Assembly (NCBI RefSeq): GCF_030285665.1
Contig: NZ_CP127295.1
Span: 7,502,001 to 7,566,000, forward strand
Length of the DNA: 64,000 bases
Direction of reading: 5' to 3'
Origin: Amycolatopsis mongoliensis
GTDB taxonomy: Bacteria > Actinomycetota > Actinomycetes > Mycobacteriales > Pseudonocardiaceae
The position numbers were made by a program, and so were the translations under genes. The notes under the pieces were generated by a model. The model saw only the letters and a program-made list of their open reading frames with translations. It searched no databases and was not told the DNA's origin. Positions 18,170 to 29,213 of the stretch are shown piece after piece. How positions within the stretch are numbered: the stretch's first letter is position 1; every line of letters begins with the position of its first letter.

Positions 18170-19386
18170 CCACGACCGAAGCGCGGCCCGCCGCGCCCCC
18201 GGCCGAGCGCTCCGCCCGGCGGATCTCGATCAACCCGCGCCAGAGCGGCATCTACGTGGCGTTCGCGCTGATCGTGGTGCTGTTCGAGGTGCTCACCGGC
18301 GGCGCGCTGCTGGAACCGCAGAACATCTCCAACATCATCGTGCAGAACAGCTACGTGCTGATCCTGGCGATCGGGATGATCCTGGTGATCATCTCCGGCC
18401 ACATCGACCTGTCCGCCGGGTCGGTCGTGGCGATGACCGGCGCGGTGTCGGCGGTGCTGATGGTGAACTGGCAGCTGCCGTGGTTCTGGGCGGTGCTGAT
18501 CACCCTCGTCGTCGGCGCGGTGATCGGCGCGTGGCAGGGCTACTGGGTCGCCTACTTCGGGATCCCGGCGTTCATCGTGACGCTGGCCGGCATGCTGGCG
18601 TTCCGGGCCCTGACCCTGACCGTGCTGGGCAACCAGGGCATCGGCCCGTTCCCGGACGCGATCCGCACGCTGTCCAACGGCTTCACCGACGGCTACCTGG
18701 GCAACATCGGCCTCGGCCCGCTCGGCGGCGCCGACCTGGTGTCGCTGCTCGCCGGCGTCGCCGCGGTGGCCGGGATCGCGCTCACCCAGTGGCGCAAGCG
18801 CTCGGCGCGCCTGGGCTACGGCCAGGACGTCGACCCGTTCCCGGTGTTCGTGCTGAAGATCGCCGGGATCGCGGTGCTCGTGCTCGCCCTGGTGGTGCAG
18901 CTGGCGCGGTTCAAGAACCTGCCGTGGGTGCTGATCCTGCTGACCGTGCTGGTGCTCGGCTATTCGCTGGTGGCCGGGAAGTCGGTGTTCGGCCGGCACA
19001 TCTACGCCGTGGGCGGCAACCTGCAGGCCGCGACCCTGTCCGGGGTCAAGGTCAAGTCGGTGACGTTCTGGATCTTCGTCAACATGGGCGTGCTGGCGGC
19101 CCTCGCCGGGATCATCTTCGCGGGGCGGCTCAACCAGGCCGGTCCGACGGCCGGCGTGAACTTCGAGCTGGACGCGATCGCGGCGGCGTTCATCGGCGGC
19201 GCGGCGGTCCAGGGCGGCGTGGGCAAGGTGGTCGGCGCGATCACCGGTGGCCTGATCATGGCGGTGATCAACAACGGGATGTCGCTGATCGGCGCACCGA
19301 GTGAGCGGGTGATGCTGGTGAAGGGCGTCGTGCTGCTGGCGGCCGTGGCGTACGACATCTGGACGAAACGCCGCGCGGCTTCCTGA
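18166..19386 (+). CDS. Multiple-sugar ABC transporter permease (GguB/MmsB-like)
   Basis: A 406-residue permease, longer than YtfT-type permeases because of an extra transmembrane block in the middle ([20 protein letters not shown] and following), as in GguB/MmsB proteins. Other landmarks are [55 protein letters not shown] and [20 protein letters not shown]. The N-terminal 25 residues are a Pro/Arg-rich cytoplasmic tail. It is the last gene of the arabinose operon and is followed 12 bases later by a strong terminator. Confidence 0.93.
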   Translation: MTTTEARPAAPPAERSARRISINPRQSGIYVAFALIVVLFEVLTGGALLEPQNISNIIVQNSYVLILAIGMILVIISGHIDLSAGSVVAMTGAVSAVLMVNWQLPWFWAVLITLVVGAVIGAWQGYWVAYFGIPAFIVTLAGMLAFRALTLTVLGNQGIGPFPDAIRTLSNGFTDGYLGNIGLGPLGGADLVSLLAGVAAVAGIALTQWRKRSARLGYGQDVDPFPVFVLKIAGIAVLVLALVVQLARFKNLPWVLILLTVLVLGYSLVAGKSVFGRHIYAVGGNLQAATLSGVKVKSVTFWIFVNMGVLAALAGIIFAGRLNQAGPTAGVNFELDAIAAAFIGGAAVQGGVGKVVGAITGGLIMAVINNGMSLIGAPSERVMLVKGVVLLAAVAYDIWTKRRAAS

Positions 19387-19397
19387 GTCCCGCGTCG

Positions 19398-19438
19398 AAA
19401 GGGGCTTTCCCGTTCGACGGGAAAGCCCCTTTCTTTTT
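19398..19438 (+). terminator. Rho-independent terminator of the arabinose operon
   Basis: Perfect 16-bp stem (19398-19413 / 19417-19432), loop TCG, followed by TTCTTTTT. It is the clearest intrinsic terminator in the window and lies 12 bases after the last permease gene. Confidence 0.92.
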
Positions 19439-19455
19439 CGAAGTTCTCGAAGTGC

Positions 19456-19483
19456 TTGACCAGGTGGTAACAGGACGTACATA
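19456..19483 (+). promoter_or_regulatory. Probable promoter of the GH12 gene
   Basis: TTGACC (19456-19461), 16 bases, TACATA (19478-19483), then about 36 bases to the ATG. This resembles housekeeping sigma-factor spacing and starts a new transcription unit right after the terminator. Confidence 0.5.
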
Positions 19484-19519
19484 GTGCTGGTGAATCCCTC
19501 ACCCGTGGAGGACGTCCCC

Positions 19520-20212
19520 ATGCACAAAGTCGTGCGTTCCCTTGTGGTTTCCTTGACCGTGGCCGCTTCCGTGGCCACTTCGGCAGGCGTGGCAACGGCC
19601 GCGACCTGGTCGTCTTCGGACAAATGGGCGACCTGGTCCAACGGCGGTTACACCGTCCGCAACGACGTCTGGGGCAGTGGTGCCGGCCCGCAGACCATCT
19701 GGGCGAATTCGTATTCCAACTGGGGTGTCTGGTCGGATCAGCCGAACACGGGCGGCGTGAAGTCGTACCCGCATTCGGCGAAGAACGTCGGCAAGAAGCT
19801 CAGCGCGCTGGGAAAGGTGTCGAGCAGCTTCTCGGTCAACCGCCCGGGCAGTGGCGCGTACGAGACCGCGTACGACATCTGGGCGGACAACAACGCCTAC
19901 GAAACCATGCTGTGGATGAACAAGCAGGGCGCGGTCGGCCCCCTCGGCAGCAAGCAGACGACCGCGACGGTCGGCGGCCACACGTGGGACGTCTACAAGG
20001 GATCGAACGGCTCGAACGCGGTGTTCTCGTTCGTCCGGACGTCGAACACCAACGCGGGCACGGTCGACGTGCTGGCGGTGCTGAACTGGATCCGCGCCCG
20101 CGGCTGGTTCGGTGATGTGACGCTCGGCGAAGTCCAGTTCGGCTTCGAGATCACCTCGTCCGCCGGTGGACTGGACTTCACCGCGAACAGCTACTCCGTC
20201 ACCACGTCCTGA
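19520..20212 (+). CDS. Secreted GH12-family endoglucanase/xyloglucanase
   Basis: A 230-residue exported glycoside hydrolase. Signal peptide (residues 1-31, ending TAATWSS), then a small beta-jelly-roll GH12 domain with SGAYETAYDIWADN, the nucleophile-region YETMLWMNKQG and the acid/base-region GEVQFGFEITSSAGGLDF. GH12 enzymes cleave beta-1,4-glucan or xyloglucan with retention. There is no carbohydrate-binding module. ATG 19520 is chosen because GTGGAGG lies 8 bases upstream. It is a single-gene unit between a terminator and hairpin H3, next to the arabinose operon but under its own promoter. Confidence 0.85.
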   Translation: MHKVVRSLVVSLTVAASVATSAGVATAATWSSSDKWATWSNGGYTVRNDVWGSGAGPQTIWANSYSNWGVWSDQPNTGGVKSYPHSAKNVGKKLSALGKVSSSFSVNRPGSGAYETAYDIWADNNAYETMLWMNKQGAVGPLGSKQTTATVGGHTWDVYKGSNGSNAVFSFVRTSNTNAGTVDVLAVLNWIRARGWFGDVTLGEVQFGFEITSSAGGLDFTANSYSVTTS

Positions 20213-20217
20213 CCCGG

Positions 20218-20276
20218 AAGGCCGTGAATGTCACATTGAGGGACGCCAAGTCCCTCAATGTGACATTCACGGCCTT
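20218..20276. repeat. Long perfect intergenic hairpin (family member H3), bidirectional terminator position
   Basis: Perfect 27-bp stem (20218-20244 / 20250-20276) with a 5-base loop between the convergent GH12 and DUF1996 genes. It is nearly identical to hairpin H4 (30910-30962); the one differing position in the left arm is matched by a compensating change in the right arm. Confidence 0.88.
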
Positions 20277-20278
20277 TG

Positions 20279-21724
20279 CTACTGGTTGCAGCGCTTGCCG
20301 GTGTTGATGCAGTTGACCACCTGGTTCATCAGCCGCTGGCCCATGACGTTGGCGAAGTCGTCGTGGTCCGAGCGCGGGTTGTGGTTCTCCTGCGGGAAGG
20401 CGTCCACTTTGTACTGTCCCTTGACCTGGATGTCGTGCGGGATGTCGTAGACCAGCTTGATCACCAGCTGCGGCACGTTCTTGAAGCCCTGCGGGCACTT
20501 GCCCTGCCGGTCGGCGAACACGATGTGCGTGCGGTGGTTCGCGCTGTCGATGTTCTTGCCGTCCCAGCAGTTCGGGAACGCGTGGATCCGCTCGACCCGG
20601 CTGCCCTGCGGGCAGATCGGGTAGTGGTCGGTCAGCCGGTCCTCGAAGCCGGTGCACGTCCAGCTCGGCCGGGCGTTGGCCGGGCCGTTGGTGCTCTGCT
20701 TGGCGTCGCCGTAGAGGATGCGGAGGAACTGCGGCATCGCGACGACCTTGCTCGCGCCGCCGCTGGTGAACGTGATCGTCGCGGACCGGACCCGCTGGAT
20801 CTCGCCGTCGTTGCCGGCCAGCTCGTTCTTGTCGTTGACGCCGGGCAGTTCCGCGGGCTGGCCGGTGCTGTTCTGGCCGCCGTTGTCGAGCCCGCCCTGG
20901 CCGCCCTGCTTGAGCACGCAGGCCGCGAGCCCGCCCAGGTTCGTCGGCTTCGCCGCCCGGCGGCCGATGGCGATGGCGATCCGGTCGATCGTCGCGGCGC
21001 GCTTGTCCTTCAGCGGGCCCACGACGGCGTTCTGGATGTCCTGCGGGGTCTTCAGGTCGCCGTTCGCGATCCGCTGGTTGGCCTCGTCGATCTGCTTGTC
21101 GAGCAGGTCGAGGTTGCGGTTCACCTCGTCCATGGCCTGGTCGGGGACGTCGGGGAGCTTGCTCGCGACGTCCGGGCAGTCGACCTGGGCGCTCGCCTTG
21201 TCCTTCGCGCTGCCGGCGCGGTCGGGCTGCGTGGCGGGCGGGTTCTTCTCCTCGTCGCCGGTGTCGATCCGGACGACGGGCCAGAAGTAGGCGGACTTGT
21301 CGCCGTTGCGGCAGGTGGTGCCGGCTTTGGCGAGGCTCTTGTTGTTGGAGTCGGCGTTGGTGGAGAGGTTGCCGACGTAGTCGTGCAGGTGCTGGGCGCC
21401 GTTGCGGATGCCGGGTTGGGCGATGAAGTTGTCGGGGTTGAAGTGCTGGTTTTCGTTGCGCCCGCAGTCCACGGTGAACGTGCCGCGCGCGCCCTTCTGC
21501 TGCAACGCTTTGTTCACGTTAACACCGCTGGGGACCTTCGCGATGTCGATGAAGAACGACGGGTCGGCGGGGTCGGCGCTGGCCTCGCCGGTGCGTCCGG
21601 CCGTGGTCGCGACGACGATGCCGCCGACGGCGAGCGCGAGGGCGATGCCGCCGGTCGCGATCTTCGTGCGGCGGGTGATGCGATGTCTGCCCGTGGCGGG
21701 GGATCGGGATGGTTTCCGGGCCAT
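20279..21724 (-). CDS. DUF1996 domain-containing exported/anchored protein
   Basis: A 481-residue protein with an Arg/Lys-rich N terminus and one hydrophobic segment (ATGGIALALAVGGIVVATTA), so secreted or N-anchored. The body matches DUF1996: SFFIDIAKVPSGVN, DCGRNENQHFNPDNFIAQPG, the conserved QHLHDYVGN, and in the C-terminal half PSWTCTGF, HAFPNCWDGKNIDS and HRTHIVF. Several cysteines probably pair outside the cell. A helical, Asp/Gln-rich insert (about 190-280) splits the domain. Biochemical function is unknown. ATG 21724 is chosen because GAGGTG precedes it; an upstream in-frame start at 21805 lacks a site. Confidence 0.78.
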   Translation of the reverse strand: MARKPSRSPATGRHRITRRTKIATGGIALALAVGGIVVATTAGRTGEASADPADPSFFIDIAKVPSGVNVNKALQQKGARGTFTVDCGRNENQHFNPDNFIAQPGIRNGAQHLHDYVGNLSTNADSNNKSLAKAGTTCRNGDKSAYFWPVVRIDTGDEEKNPPATQPDRAGSAKDKASAQVDCPDVASKLPDVPDQAMDEVNRNLDLLDKQIDEANQRIANGDLKTPQDIQNAVVGPLKDKRAATIDRIAIAIGRRAAKPTNLGGLAACVLKQGGQGGLDNGGQNSTGQPAELPGVNDKNELAGNDGEIQRVRSATITFTSGGASKVVAMPQFLRILYGDAKQSTNGPANARPSWTCTGFEDRLTDHYPICPQGSRVERIHAFPNCWDGKNIDSANHRTHIVFADRQGKCPQGFKNVPQLVIKLVYDIPHDIQVKGQYKVDAFPQENHNPRSDHDDFANVMGQRLMNQVVNCINTGKRCNQ

Positions 21725-21951
21725 GTTCACCTCGTTCGGTTTTCCGGGCACGCCGAAGACAGCTGCGTGCCCGGGGGAGACGCGCGGAACCCGGGGGAGT
21801 GCCACCGCGGCCGCGGAGGTCGGGGACCGCGGGCGGTTTCACTGGTTCCGGCACTGGCTGAAACGGCCGGGGGAAGAGGCCGGTTCACCGCTTCGAGCCC
21901 GCGTTATCGTTTCGTTATTTATGGAAAGTGAAGGAAGTTCACGTCCGTCGG

Positions 21952-21965
21952 TGTGATCGTTAACA
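21952..21965. promoter_or_regulatory. Degenerate AraR-type operator
   Basis: TGTGATCGTTAACA keeps the TGT and CGTTAACA parts of the AraR-like palindrome (5 of 7 pairs), 9 bases before the ATG of the effector-domain paralogue. It may be a functional weak site or a relic of a once complete regulator gene. Confidence 0.4.
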
Positions 21966-21973
21966 TCTCGGTC

Positions 21974-22801
21974 ATGGCGGTGGACGACGCAGGTCCCGAA
22001 GGTCCCGTCCGCGCGCGGATCGACCAGCGCCGCGGGACGCTCGGCGTGATCGTGACGGGAACCGCGTCGGGGCCGGTGCTGAACGGCCTGCGCGCGGCCG
22101 CGCGCGAACACGGGTACGTCCTCGTCGTCTTCAGCGCGCCGGGGCACGGCCGGTCCGCGGTGCCGGCCGCGGTGGCCGGCCTGCGGCTGCAGGGCGTGGC
22201 GGGGATCGTCCTGCTCGACCCGCACCTCGCCGCCGATCTGCCGCCGGTCACCGGGGTCCCGCTCGTCCCGGCCGCCTCCGCCGACCAGTACGAAGGCGCG
22301 CGAAGGGCCACCGAGCACCTCCTCGAGCTCGGTCACCCGACGGTCTGGCACGTCGGCGGCCCCGAGGAGGGGGCGATCGCCCGCGCCCGCGAACGCGGCT
22401 GGCGCGAAACCCTCGAGCGGCACGGCGCCGAGGTGCCGCCGGTGGTCCGCGGCGACTGGTCGGCCCGCTCCGGCTACCGGGCCGGGCAGTCCCTCGCCGT
22501 CGAGGCGGGGGTGTGCGCGGTGTTCACCGCCAACGACCACATGGCGCTGGGGCTCTTGGCGGCGTTCACCGAAGCGGGGATGCGGGTCCCGCGCGACGCC
22601 CACGTCGTCGGCTTCGACGACGTCCCCGAGGCGGCCTACTACGCGCCCCCGCTGACGACGGTCCGGCAGGACTTCGTCGCCGCGGGCCGCCGGACGCTGG
22701 CGGTGCTCGTCGCCCGGATCGACGGCCTCACGGCGCCGGGGGACGGGGCGGTCCAGGCCGAGCTGGTGGTGCGGGAAAGCAGCCGTCCGACCCGGTCGTG
22801 A
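21974..22801 (+). CDS. LacI-type effector-domain protein lacking the DNA-binding domain
   Basis: A 275-residue protein that starts where the core of a LacI repressor begins (RRGTLGVIVTG). No helix-turn-helix or hinge is present, and none is found in any frame of the preceding 150 bases. From residue about 100 it matches the regulator at 2046 at most positions: GARRATEHLL, TVWHV, GWRETLERHG, RGDWS, RSGY, MALGLL, GFDDVPEAAY and PPLTTVRQDF are shared. It should fold as a sugar-binding module but cannot bind DNA alone. It could be an inducer buffer, a hetero-oligomer partner of the AraR-like protein, or a decaying duplicate; the intact frame argues against simple decay. ATG 21974 is preferred over an upstream GTG at 21953. 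Confidence 0.78.
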   Translation: MAVDDAGPEGPVRARIDQRRGTLGVIVTGTASGPVLNGLRAAAREHGYVLVVFSAPGHGRSAVPAAVAGLRLQGVAGIVLLDPHLAADLPPVTGVPLVPAASADQYEGARRATEHLLELGHPTVWHVGGPEEGAIARARERGWRETLERHGAEVPPVVRGDWSARSGYRAGQSLAVEAGVCAVFTANDHMALGLLAAFTEAGMRVPRDAHVVGFDDVPEAAYYAPPLTTVRQDFVAAGRRTLAVLVARIDGLTAPGDGAVQAELVVRESSRPTRS

Positions 22802-22818
22802 CCCGCTACCCTGGGCGG

Positions 22819-23939
22819 ATGGCGCGCACCTGGGGGACTTCGCCGGCCTTCGACGCGGCGCTGGCGGAGGTGGCGCGCCGGGCCGGGGAGTTCACCCGGC
22901 GGCGGCACGTGCCGCGCGACGCCATCGACAAGTTCCGCCTCGCCGGCTTCTACCGCGCGACCACGCCGAAGTGCTTCGGCGGCGACGCGCGGCCGCCCGC
23001 GGAGTTCCTCCGGATGGTCGAGCGGATGTCCGAAGTGGACGGATCGGCCGGCTGGGTCGCGAGCTTCGGCTCGTCGGGCGTCTACCTCGCGGCGCTGCCG
23101 CCCGAGACGCAGGAGCTGCTCTACGCCGACGGCCCGGACCTCGTCTTCGCCGGCGCGCTCTTCCCCGTGCAGCCGGCCGAGGAGGTGCCGGGCGGGTTCC
23201 GCGTCCGCGGGCAGTGGCGCCTGGCCAGCGGCTGCCTCGCCGCCGACTACCTCGGCGTCGGGATCGGCACGGGCGGCACGGGCCGGCCGCGCACCGCCGT
23301 CCTGCCGGCGGCGCGCGCCGAGGTCGTCGAGACCTGGGACGCGGTCGGGATGCGCGGCACCGGCAGCCACGACCTGCGGGTGGACGACGTCGTCGTGCCG
23401 GCGGAGTGGACGTTCGTCCGCGGCGGCGGCGCGACGATCGACGAGCCGCTCTACCGCTACCCGGCGCTCGCCTACGCCTCCCAGGTGCTCGCGGTGGTCA
23501 ACCTCGGCATCGCGCGCGCCGCGCTGAACCACGTGACCGGGTTCGGCGCGGGCCGCGCCGGGCTCACCGGCGGCCCCGTGCTCGCCGATCGCGCGTACGC
23601 CAGGATCGCCCTCGCGAAGGCCGAGGCGGACCTCCGTTCGGTGCGCGCGTTCTTCTACGAGGTCACCGAAGAAGCCTGGCAGATGGCCGTGACGGGCACG
23701 CCGGGACCGGAGCAGGTGAGCCTGCTCCGGCTGGCGGCGGCGCACGCGGCCCGCGTGGGCTTCGACGTGGTGCGGGCGGCCTACACGCTGGGCGGCTCGG
23801 CGGCGATCGAGGCGGACCACCCGCTGCAACGGCACCTGCGCGACGCGGCGGTGGTGCCGCAGCACGCCTTCCTGACCGAGGCGATGTACGACGCGGCGGG
23901 CGCGGTTTTCCTGGGGGCGCAGCCCTTTCCGGGGTACCT

Positions 23940-23943
<4 letters not shown>
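22819..23943 (+). CDS. Acyl-CoA dehydrogenase-like flavoprotein (type-2 C-terminal domain)
   Basis: A 374-residue acyl-CoA-dehydrogenase-fold protein of the flavin-dependent monooxygenase subgroup (HsaA/DszC-like). Visible are [19 protein letters not shown] at the N-terminal helical domain, [14 protein letters not shown] in place of the usual catalytic region, [18 protein letters not shown] in the beta domain, [22 protein letters not shown], and a C-terminal helical domain. Members hydroxylate aromatic or heterocyclic substrates using reduced flavin from a partner reductase; no reductase gene is adjacent. ATG 22819 is used; GTG 22798 (GTGA overlap with the previous stop) is an alternative giving seven more residues. 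Its stop overlaps the convergent glycerol kinase stop. Confidence 0.75.
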
Positions 23944-25889
<1,946 letters not shown>

Positions 25890-25899
25890 GGTCCTCCCT

Positions 25900-26667
25900 T
25901 CACCATCGGGACGCACCCAGGTCACGCGAAACCGCGCGGGCCGCGTCGCGGACGTGACCCAGCAGGCGGGCGTTCGGGCTGCCGTCCGGTTCGCACACCC
26001 GGTCGGCGGGGCCCGACACGCCGATCGCGCCCACCACGATGCCGCCGTGGCCGCGGATCGGGGCCGCGATCCCCGCCTCGCCGGAGATCATCTCGCCGTT
26101 GTCCACCGCCCAGCCCGCTTCGCGCACCTTCCCGCAGGCGCGCTTGATCGCGGTCTGGGTGACCAGGGTCCGGCGGGTGTAGGCCTCGGGCTCGCCGGTG
26201 CGCAACGATGCCACGAGAGTCGTGTCGTAGGCCAGCAGGACTTTCCCCAAGGCGGTCGCGTGCAGCGGCAGCAGGGTGCCGACGTCCAGGGTCTGCAGGC
26301 TGTCGTCCGGCCGGAACACGTGGTGCACGACCAGCACGCGGCCCTCCAGCGGCGCGCCGATCCGGACGGCCTCGCCGCTGCGTGCGGCCAGCGCGTCCGC
26401 CCAGTTGATCGCGCGGGACCGCAGCTCGTTGACGTCGAGGTAGCTCGTGCCCAGGTGCAACAGCGCCGCTCCGAGCTGGTACTTGCCCGAATCGCGGTCC
26501 TGCTCGACGAACCCGACGCCCTGCAGCGTGCGCAGGATCCCGTGCGCGGTGCCCTTGGCCAGCTCGAGCGACTCGGCGATCTCGCCGACGCCCAGCCGGC
26601 CCGAGCCGCGCGCCAGCAAGCGCAGGATCGCGGCGGCGCGTTCGATGGACTGGATCGGACCGGGCAC
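25900..26667 (-). CDS. IclR-family transcriptional regulator (glycerol operon, GylR-like)
   Basis: A 255-residue IclR protein. The N-terminal winged helix is visible in [40 protein letters not shown] and [20 protein letters not shown]. The GAF-like effector domain follows, with the family motif [13 protein letters not shown] and a C-terminal [22 protein letters not shown]. It is divergent from glpF-glpK-glpD and directly upstream of the kinase-hemerythrin gene, the arrangement of GylR-type regulators in Streptomyces. Two tandem palindromes in the shared intergenic region (26696-26740) are candidate binding sites. GTG 26667 gives the standard [11 protein letters not shown] start. Confidence 0.9.
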   Translation of the reverse strand: MPGPIQSIERAAAILRLLARGSGRLGVGEIAESLELAKGTAHGILRTLQGVGFVEQDRDSGKYQLGAALLHLGTSYLDVNELRSRAINWADALAARSGEAVRIGAPLEGRVLVVHHVFRPDDSLQTLDVGTLLPLHATALGKVLLAYDTTLVASLRTGEPEAYTRRTLVTQTAIKRACGKVREAGWAVDNGEMISGEAGIAAPIRGHGGIVVGAIGVSGPADRVCEPDGSPNARLLGHVRDAARAVSRDLGASRW

Positions 26668-26695
26668 GGCGCGACCCTAACCCGACCGGCCCTGA

Positions 26696-26740
26696 TTCGA
26701 CAATGTCGAACATCCACTCCGGTCGTTCGACAATGCCGAC
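26696..26740. promoter_or_regulatory. Tandem IclR-type operators in the divergent glycerol promoter
   Basis: TTCGACAATGTCGAA (26696-26710) is a perfect 7-1-7 palindrome. A near copy, TTCGACAATGCCGAC, lies at 26726-26740, exactly 30 bases (about three helical turns) further on, so a dimer pair could bind on one DNA face. They sit between the IclR start and the glpF -35 box. Confidence 0.7.
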
Positions 26741-26749
26741 CGGCGTCCG

Positions 26750-26779
26750 TTGACCCCCTCGCAACCCCGAACTTAGCTT
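26750..26779 (+). promoter_or_regulatory. Probable glpFKD promoter
   Basis: TTGACC (26750-26755), 18 bases, TAGCTT (26774-26779). The downstream operator copy ends 9 bases before the -35 box, a position compatible with repression or activation by the IclR protein. Confidence 0.5.
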
Positions 26780-26822
26780 TCATCCACCAGGGGGAATGAA
26801 CGGTCCTTTGTGGAGGAAAGCA

Positions 26823-27644
26823 ATGGTGCGAAACCTCAAGGCCCACGGCCTCGCCGGCGAGATGGCCGCCGAGTTCGTGGGGACGATGATCCTCATCCTG
26901 TTCGGGTGCGGGGTGGTGGCGCAGGTCGTCGCCGCGGGCATCGGGGACCACGACAGCATCGCCTGGGCCTGGGGCCTCGGCGTCACACTCGGTGTCTACG
27001 TCGCTTCGCGGATCAGCGGCGCGCACCTCAACCCGGCCGTGACCGTCGCCCTCGCCGTCTTCAAGGGCTTCGAATGGCGCAAGGTCGCCCCCTACGCCCT
27101 GGCCCAGACCGCCGGCGCGTTCCTCGCCGCCCTGCTCGTGCGCTGGAACTACACCGAGGTGCTCAACGCCAAGGACCCCGGCCTCACGATCAAGACCCAG
27201 GGCGTGTTCTCCACCCTTCCGGGTAACGGCACGCTCCCGGTGGGTGACTGGGGCGCCTTCCGCGACCAGATCATCGGCACCGCGATCCTCGTCCTGGTGA
27301 TCTTCGCCATCACCGACCTCCGCAACACCTCGCCGGGCGCGAACCTCGCCCCGGTCGTCGTCGGCTTCCTGGTCGTCGCGATCGGCATGGCCTGGGGCAC
27401 GAACGCCGGCTACGCGATCAACCCGGCCCGCGACTTCGGCCCGCGCCTGGCCTCCTGGCTGACCGGCTACGACACGGCGTGGTCCGACCAGTACGGCTTC
27501 CCCTACTGGTGGATCCCGATCGTGGCACCCGTCCTCGGCGCGGTGATCGGCGGCGCGATCTACAAGTTCTTCATCGAGCGGTACCTGCCCGCCGGGGAAC
27601 CGCTGGACGCCATGCCCGCCAAGGACTTCGAGCCCGCCAACTGA
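26823..27644 (+). CDS. glpF: Glycerol uptake facilitator (aquaglyceroporin)
   Basis: A 273-residue MIP-family channel with six hydrophobic helices. Both NPA boxes are intact: HLNPAVTVAL (Asn70) and INPARDFGPR (Asn200). The Asp after the second NPA-Arg is the mark of glycerol-conducting rather than water-selective members. It lets glycerol diffuse across the cytoplasmic membrane to be trapped by the kinase 27 bases downstream. ATG 26823 is chosen because TGGAGGAAAG ends 2 bases upstream; ATG 26796 has only a GGGG run. Confidence 0.93.
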   Translation: MVRNLKAHGLAGEMAAEFVGTMILILFGCGVVAQVVAAGIGDHDSIAWAWGLGVTLGVYVASRISGAHLNPAVTVALAVFKGFEWRKVAPYALAQTAGAFLAALLVRWNYTEVLNAKDPGLTIKTQGVFSTLPGNGTLPVGDWGAFRDQIIGTAILVLVIFAITDLRNTSPGANLAPVVVGFLVVAIGMAWGTNAGYAINPARDFGPRLASWLTGYDTAWSDQYGFPYWWIPIVAPVLGAVIGGAIYKFFIERYLPAGEPLDAMPAKDFEPAN

Positions 27645-27671
27645 CCCGCCGTTCGGAAGAGGAGCACCCCC

Positions 27672-29186
27672 ATGCCTGACTACGTCGGCGCCGTTGACCA
27701 GGGCACCACGAGCACCCGCTTCATGATCTTCGACCACGGCGGCAACGAGATCGCCCGCCACCAGCTCGAGCACGAGCAGATCCTGCCCAAGCCGGGCTGG
27801 GTCGAACACGACGCCACCGAGATCTGGGAACGCACCCGCTCGGTCATCGCGACCGCGCTCAACAAGGCGAACCTGACCGCCTGTGACCTCGCCGCGCTCG
27901 GCATCACGAACCAGCGCGAGACCACCGTCGTGTGGAACCGCCGCACCGGCCGCCCTTACCACAACGCGATCGTCTGGCAGGACACCCGCACCGACCGGAT
28001 CGCCTCCGCGCTGGAGCGCGAGGGCAAGGGCGACGTCATCCGCCGCAAGGCCGGCCTCCCGCCCGCGACGTACTTCTCCGGCGGCAAGCTGCAGTGGATC
28101 CTCGAGAACGTCGAGGGCGTGCGCGAGGACGCCGAGAAGGGCGACGCCCTCTTCGGCACCACCGACTCGTGGCTCATCTGGAACCTCACCGGCGGCCCGG
28201 ACGGCGGCGTGCACGTCACCGACCCGACCAACGCCTCCCGCACCATGCTGATGGACCTCGAAACCCTCGACTGGGACGACGAGCTGCTGTCGTTCTTCGG
28301 GGTTCCGCGGCAGATGCTGCCGGCGATCAAGCCGTCGTCGAACCCCGGCTTCGGCACCACCCGCGCCGACGGCCCGCTCGGCGCCGAGGTCGTGATCACC
28401 GGCGTCCTCGGCGACCAGCAGGCGGCGACCGTCGGGCAGGTCTGCTTCCGGCCCGGCGAGGCCAAGAACACCTACGGCACCGGCAACTTCCTGCTGCTCA
28501 ACACCGGGCACGAGCTGGTCCGCTCGAAGCACGGCCTGCTGACGACGCTGTGCTACCAGTTCGGCGACGACAAGCCCGTCTACGCGCTCGAAGGCTCGAT
28601 CGCCGTCACCGGATCGGCCGTGCAGTGGCTGCGCGACCAGCTGGGCATCATCAGCGGCGCGTCGCAGAGCGAAAGCCTGGCCCGCCAGGTCGAGGACAAC
28701 GGCGGCATCTACTTCGTCCCGGCGTTCTCCGGCCTGTTCGCGCCGTACTGGCGCTCGGACGCCCGCGGCGCGATCGTCGGGCTCACCCGGGCCACGACCA
28801 ACGCTCACCTCGCCCGGGCGACCCTGGAGGCGATCTGCTACCAGACCCGCGACGTCGTCGAGGCGATGCAGAACGACTCGGGCGTCACGCTCGACGTGTT
28901 GCGAGTGGACGGTGGGGTCACCGCCAACGAGCTGTGCATGCAGCTGCAGGCGGACATCCTCGGCGTCCCGGTGTCGAAGCCGGTCGTCGCCGAGACCACC
29001 GCGCTCGGCGCCGCCTACGCGGCCGGGCTGGCCGTCGGCTTCTGGTCCTCGACCGACGAGCTCGAACAGAACTGGAACGAGGACAAGCGCTGGGAGCCGT
29101 CCTGGACGGCGGACCAGCGCGCCGAGGGCTACGCCGGCTGGCAGAAGGCCGTCGGCCGCACTCTCGACTGGGTCGACGTGCAGTGA
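27672..29186 (+). CDS. glpK: Glycerol kinase
   Basis: A 504-residue FGGY kinase of standard length. It shows [36 protein letters not shown], the substrate Tyr in [14 protein letters not shown], catalytic Asp in [24 protein letters not shown], and [16 protein letters not shown]. It converts glycerol to sn-glycerol-3-phosphate with ATP in the cytoplasm. It lies between the facilitator and the G3P dehydrogenase in one operon, with AGAGGAGC upstream of ATG 27672. It is clearly homologous to, but distinct from, the kinase half of the fusion at 23940; this copy has no extra domain. Confidence 0.95.
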   Translation: MPDYVGAVDQGTTSTRFMIFDHGGNEIARHQLEHEQILPKPGWVEHDATEIWERTRSVIATALNKANLTACDLAALGITNQRETTVVWNRRTGRPYHNAIVWQDTRTDRIASALEREGKGDVIRRKAGLPPATYFSGGKLQWILENVEGVREDAEKGDALFGTTDSWLIWNLTGGPDGGVHVTDPTNASRTMLMDLETLDWDDELLSFFGVPRQMLPAIKPSSNPGFGTTRADGPLGAEVVITGVLGDQQAATVGQVCFRPGEAKNTYGTGNFLLLNTGHELVRSKHGLLTTLCYQFGDDKPVYALEGSIAVTGSAVQWLRDQLGIISGASQSESLARQVEDNGGIYFVPAFSGLFAPYWRSDARGAIVGLTRATTNAHLARATLEAICYQTRDVVEAMQNDSGVTLDVLRVDGGVTANELCMQLQADILGVPVSKPVVAETTALGAAYAAGLAVGFWSSTDELEQNWNEDKRWEPSWTADQRAEGYAGWQKAVGRTLDWVDVQ

Positions 29187-29213
29187 GGCCCTGAGATGAC
29201 GAGGAGGAACACC

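Noticed and set aside
21511..21524. TGTTCACGTTAACA, similar to the AraR-like operator
   Set aside because: It lies inside the DUF1996 coding region and is explained by codons for a Val-Asn-Val-Asn stretch; not near a promoter of a sugar gene.
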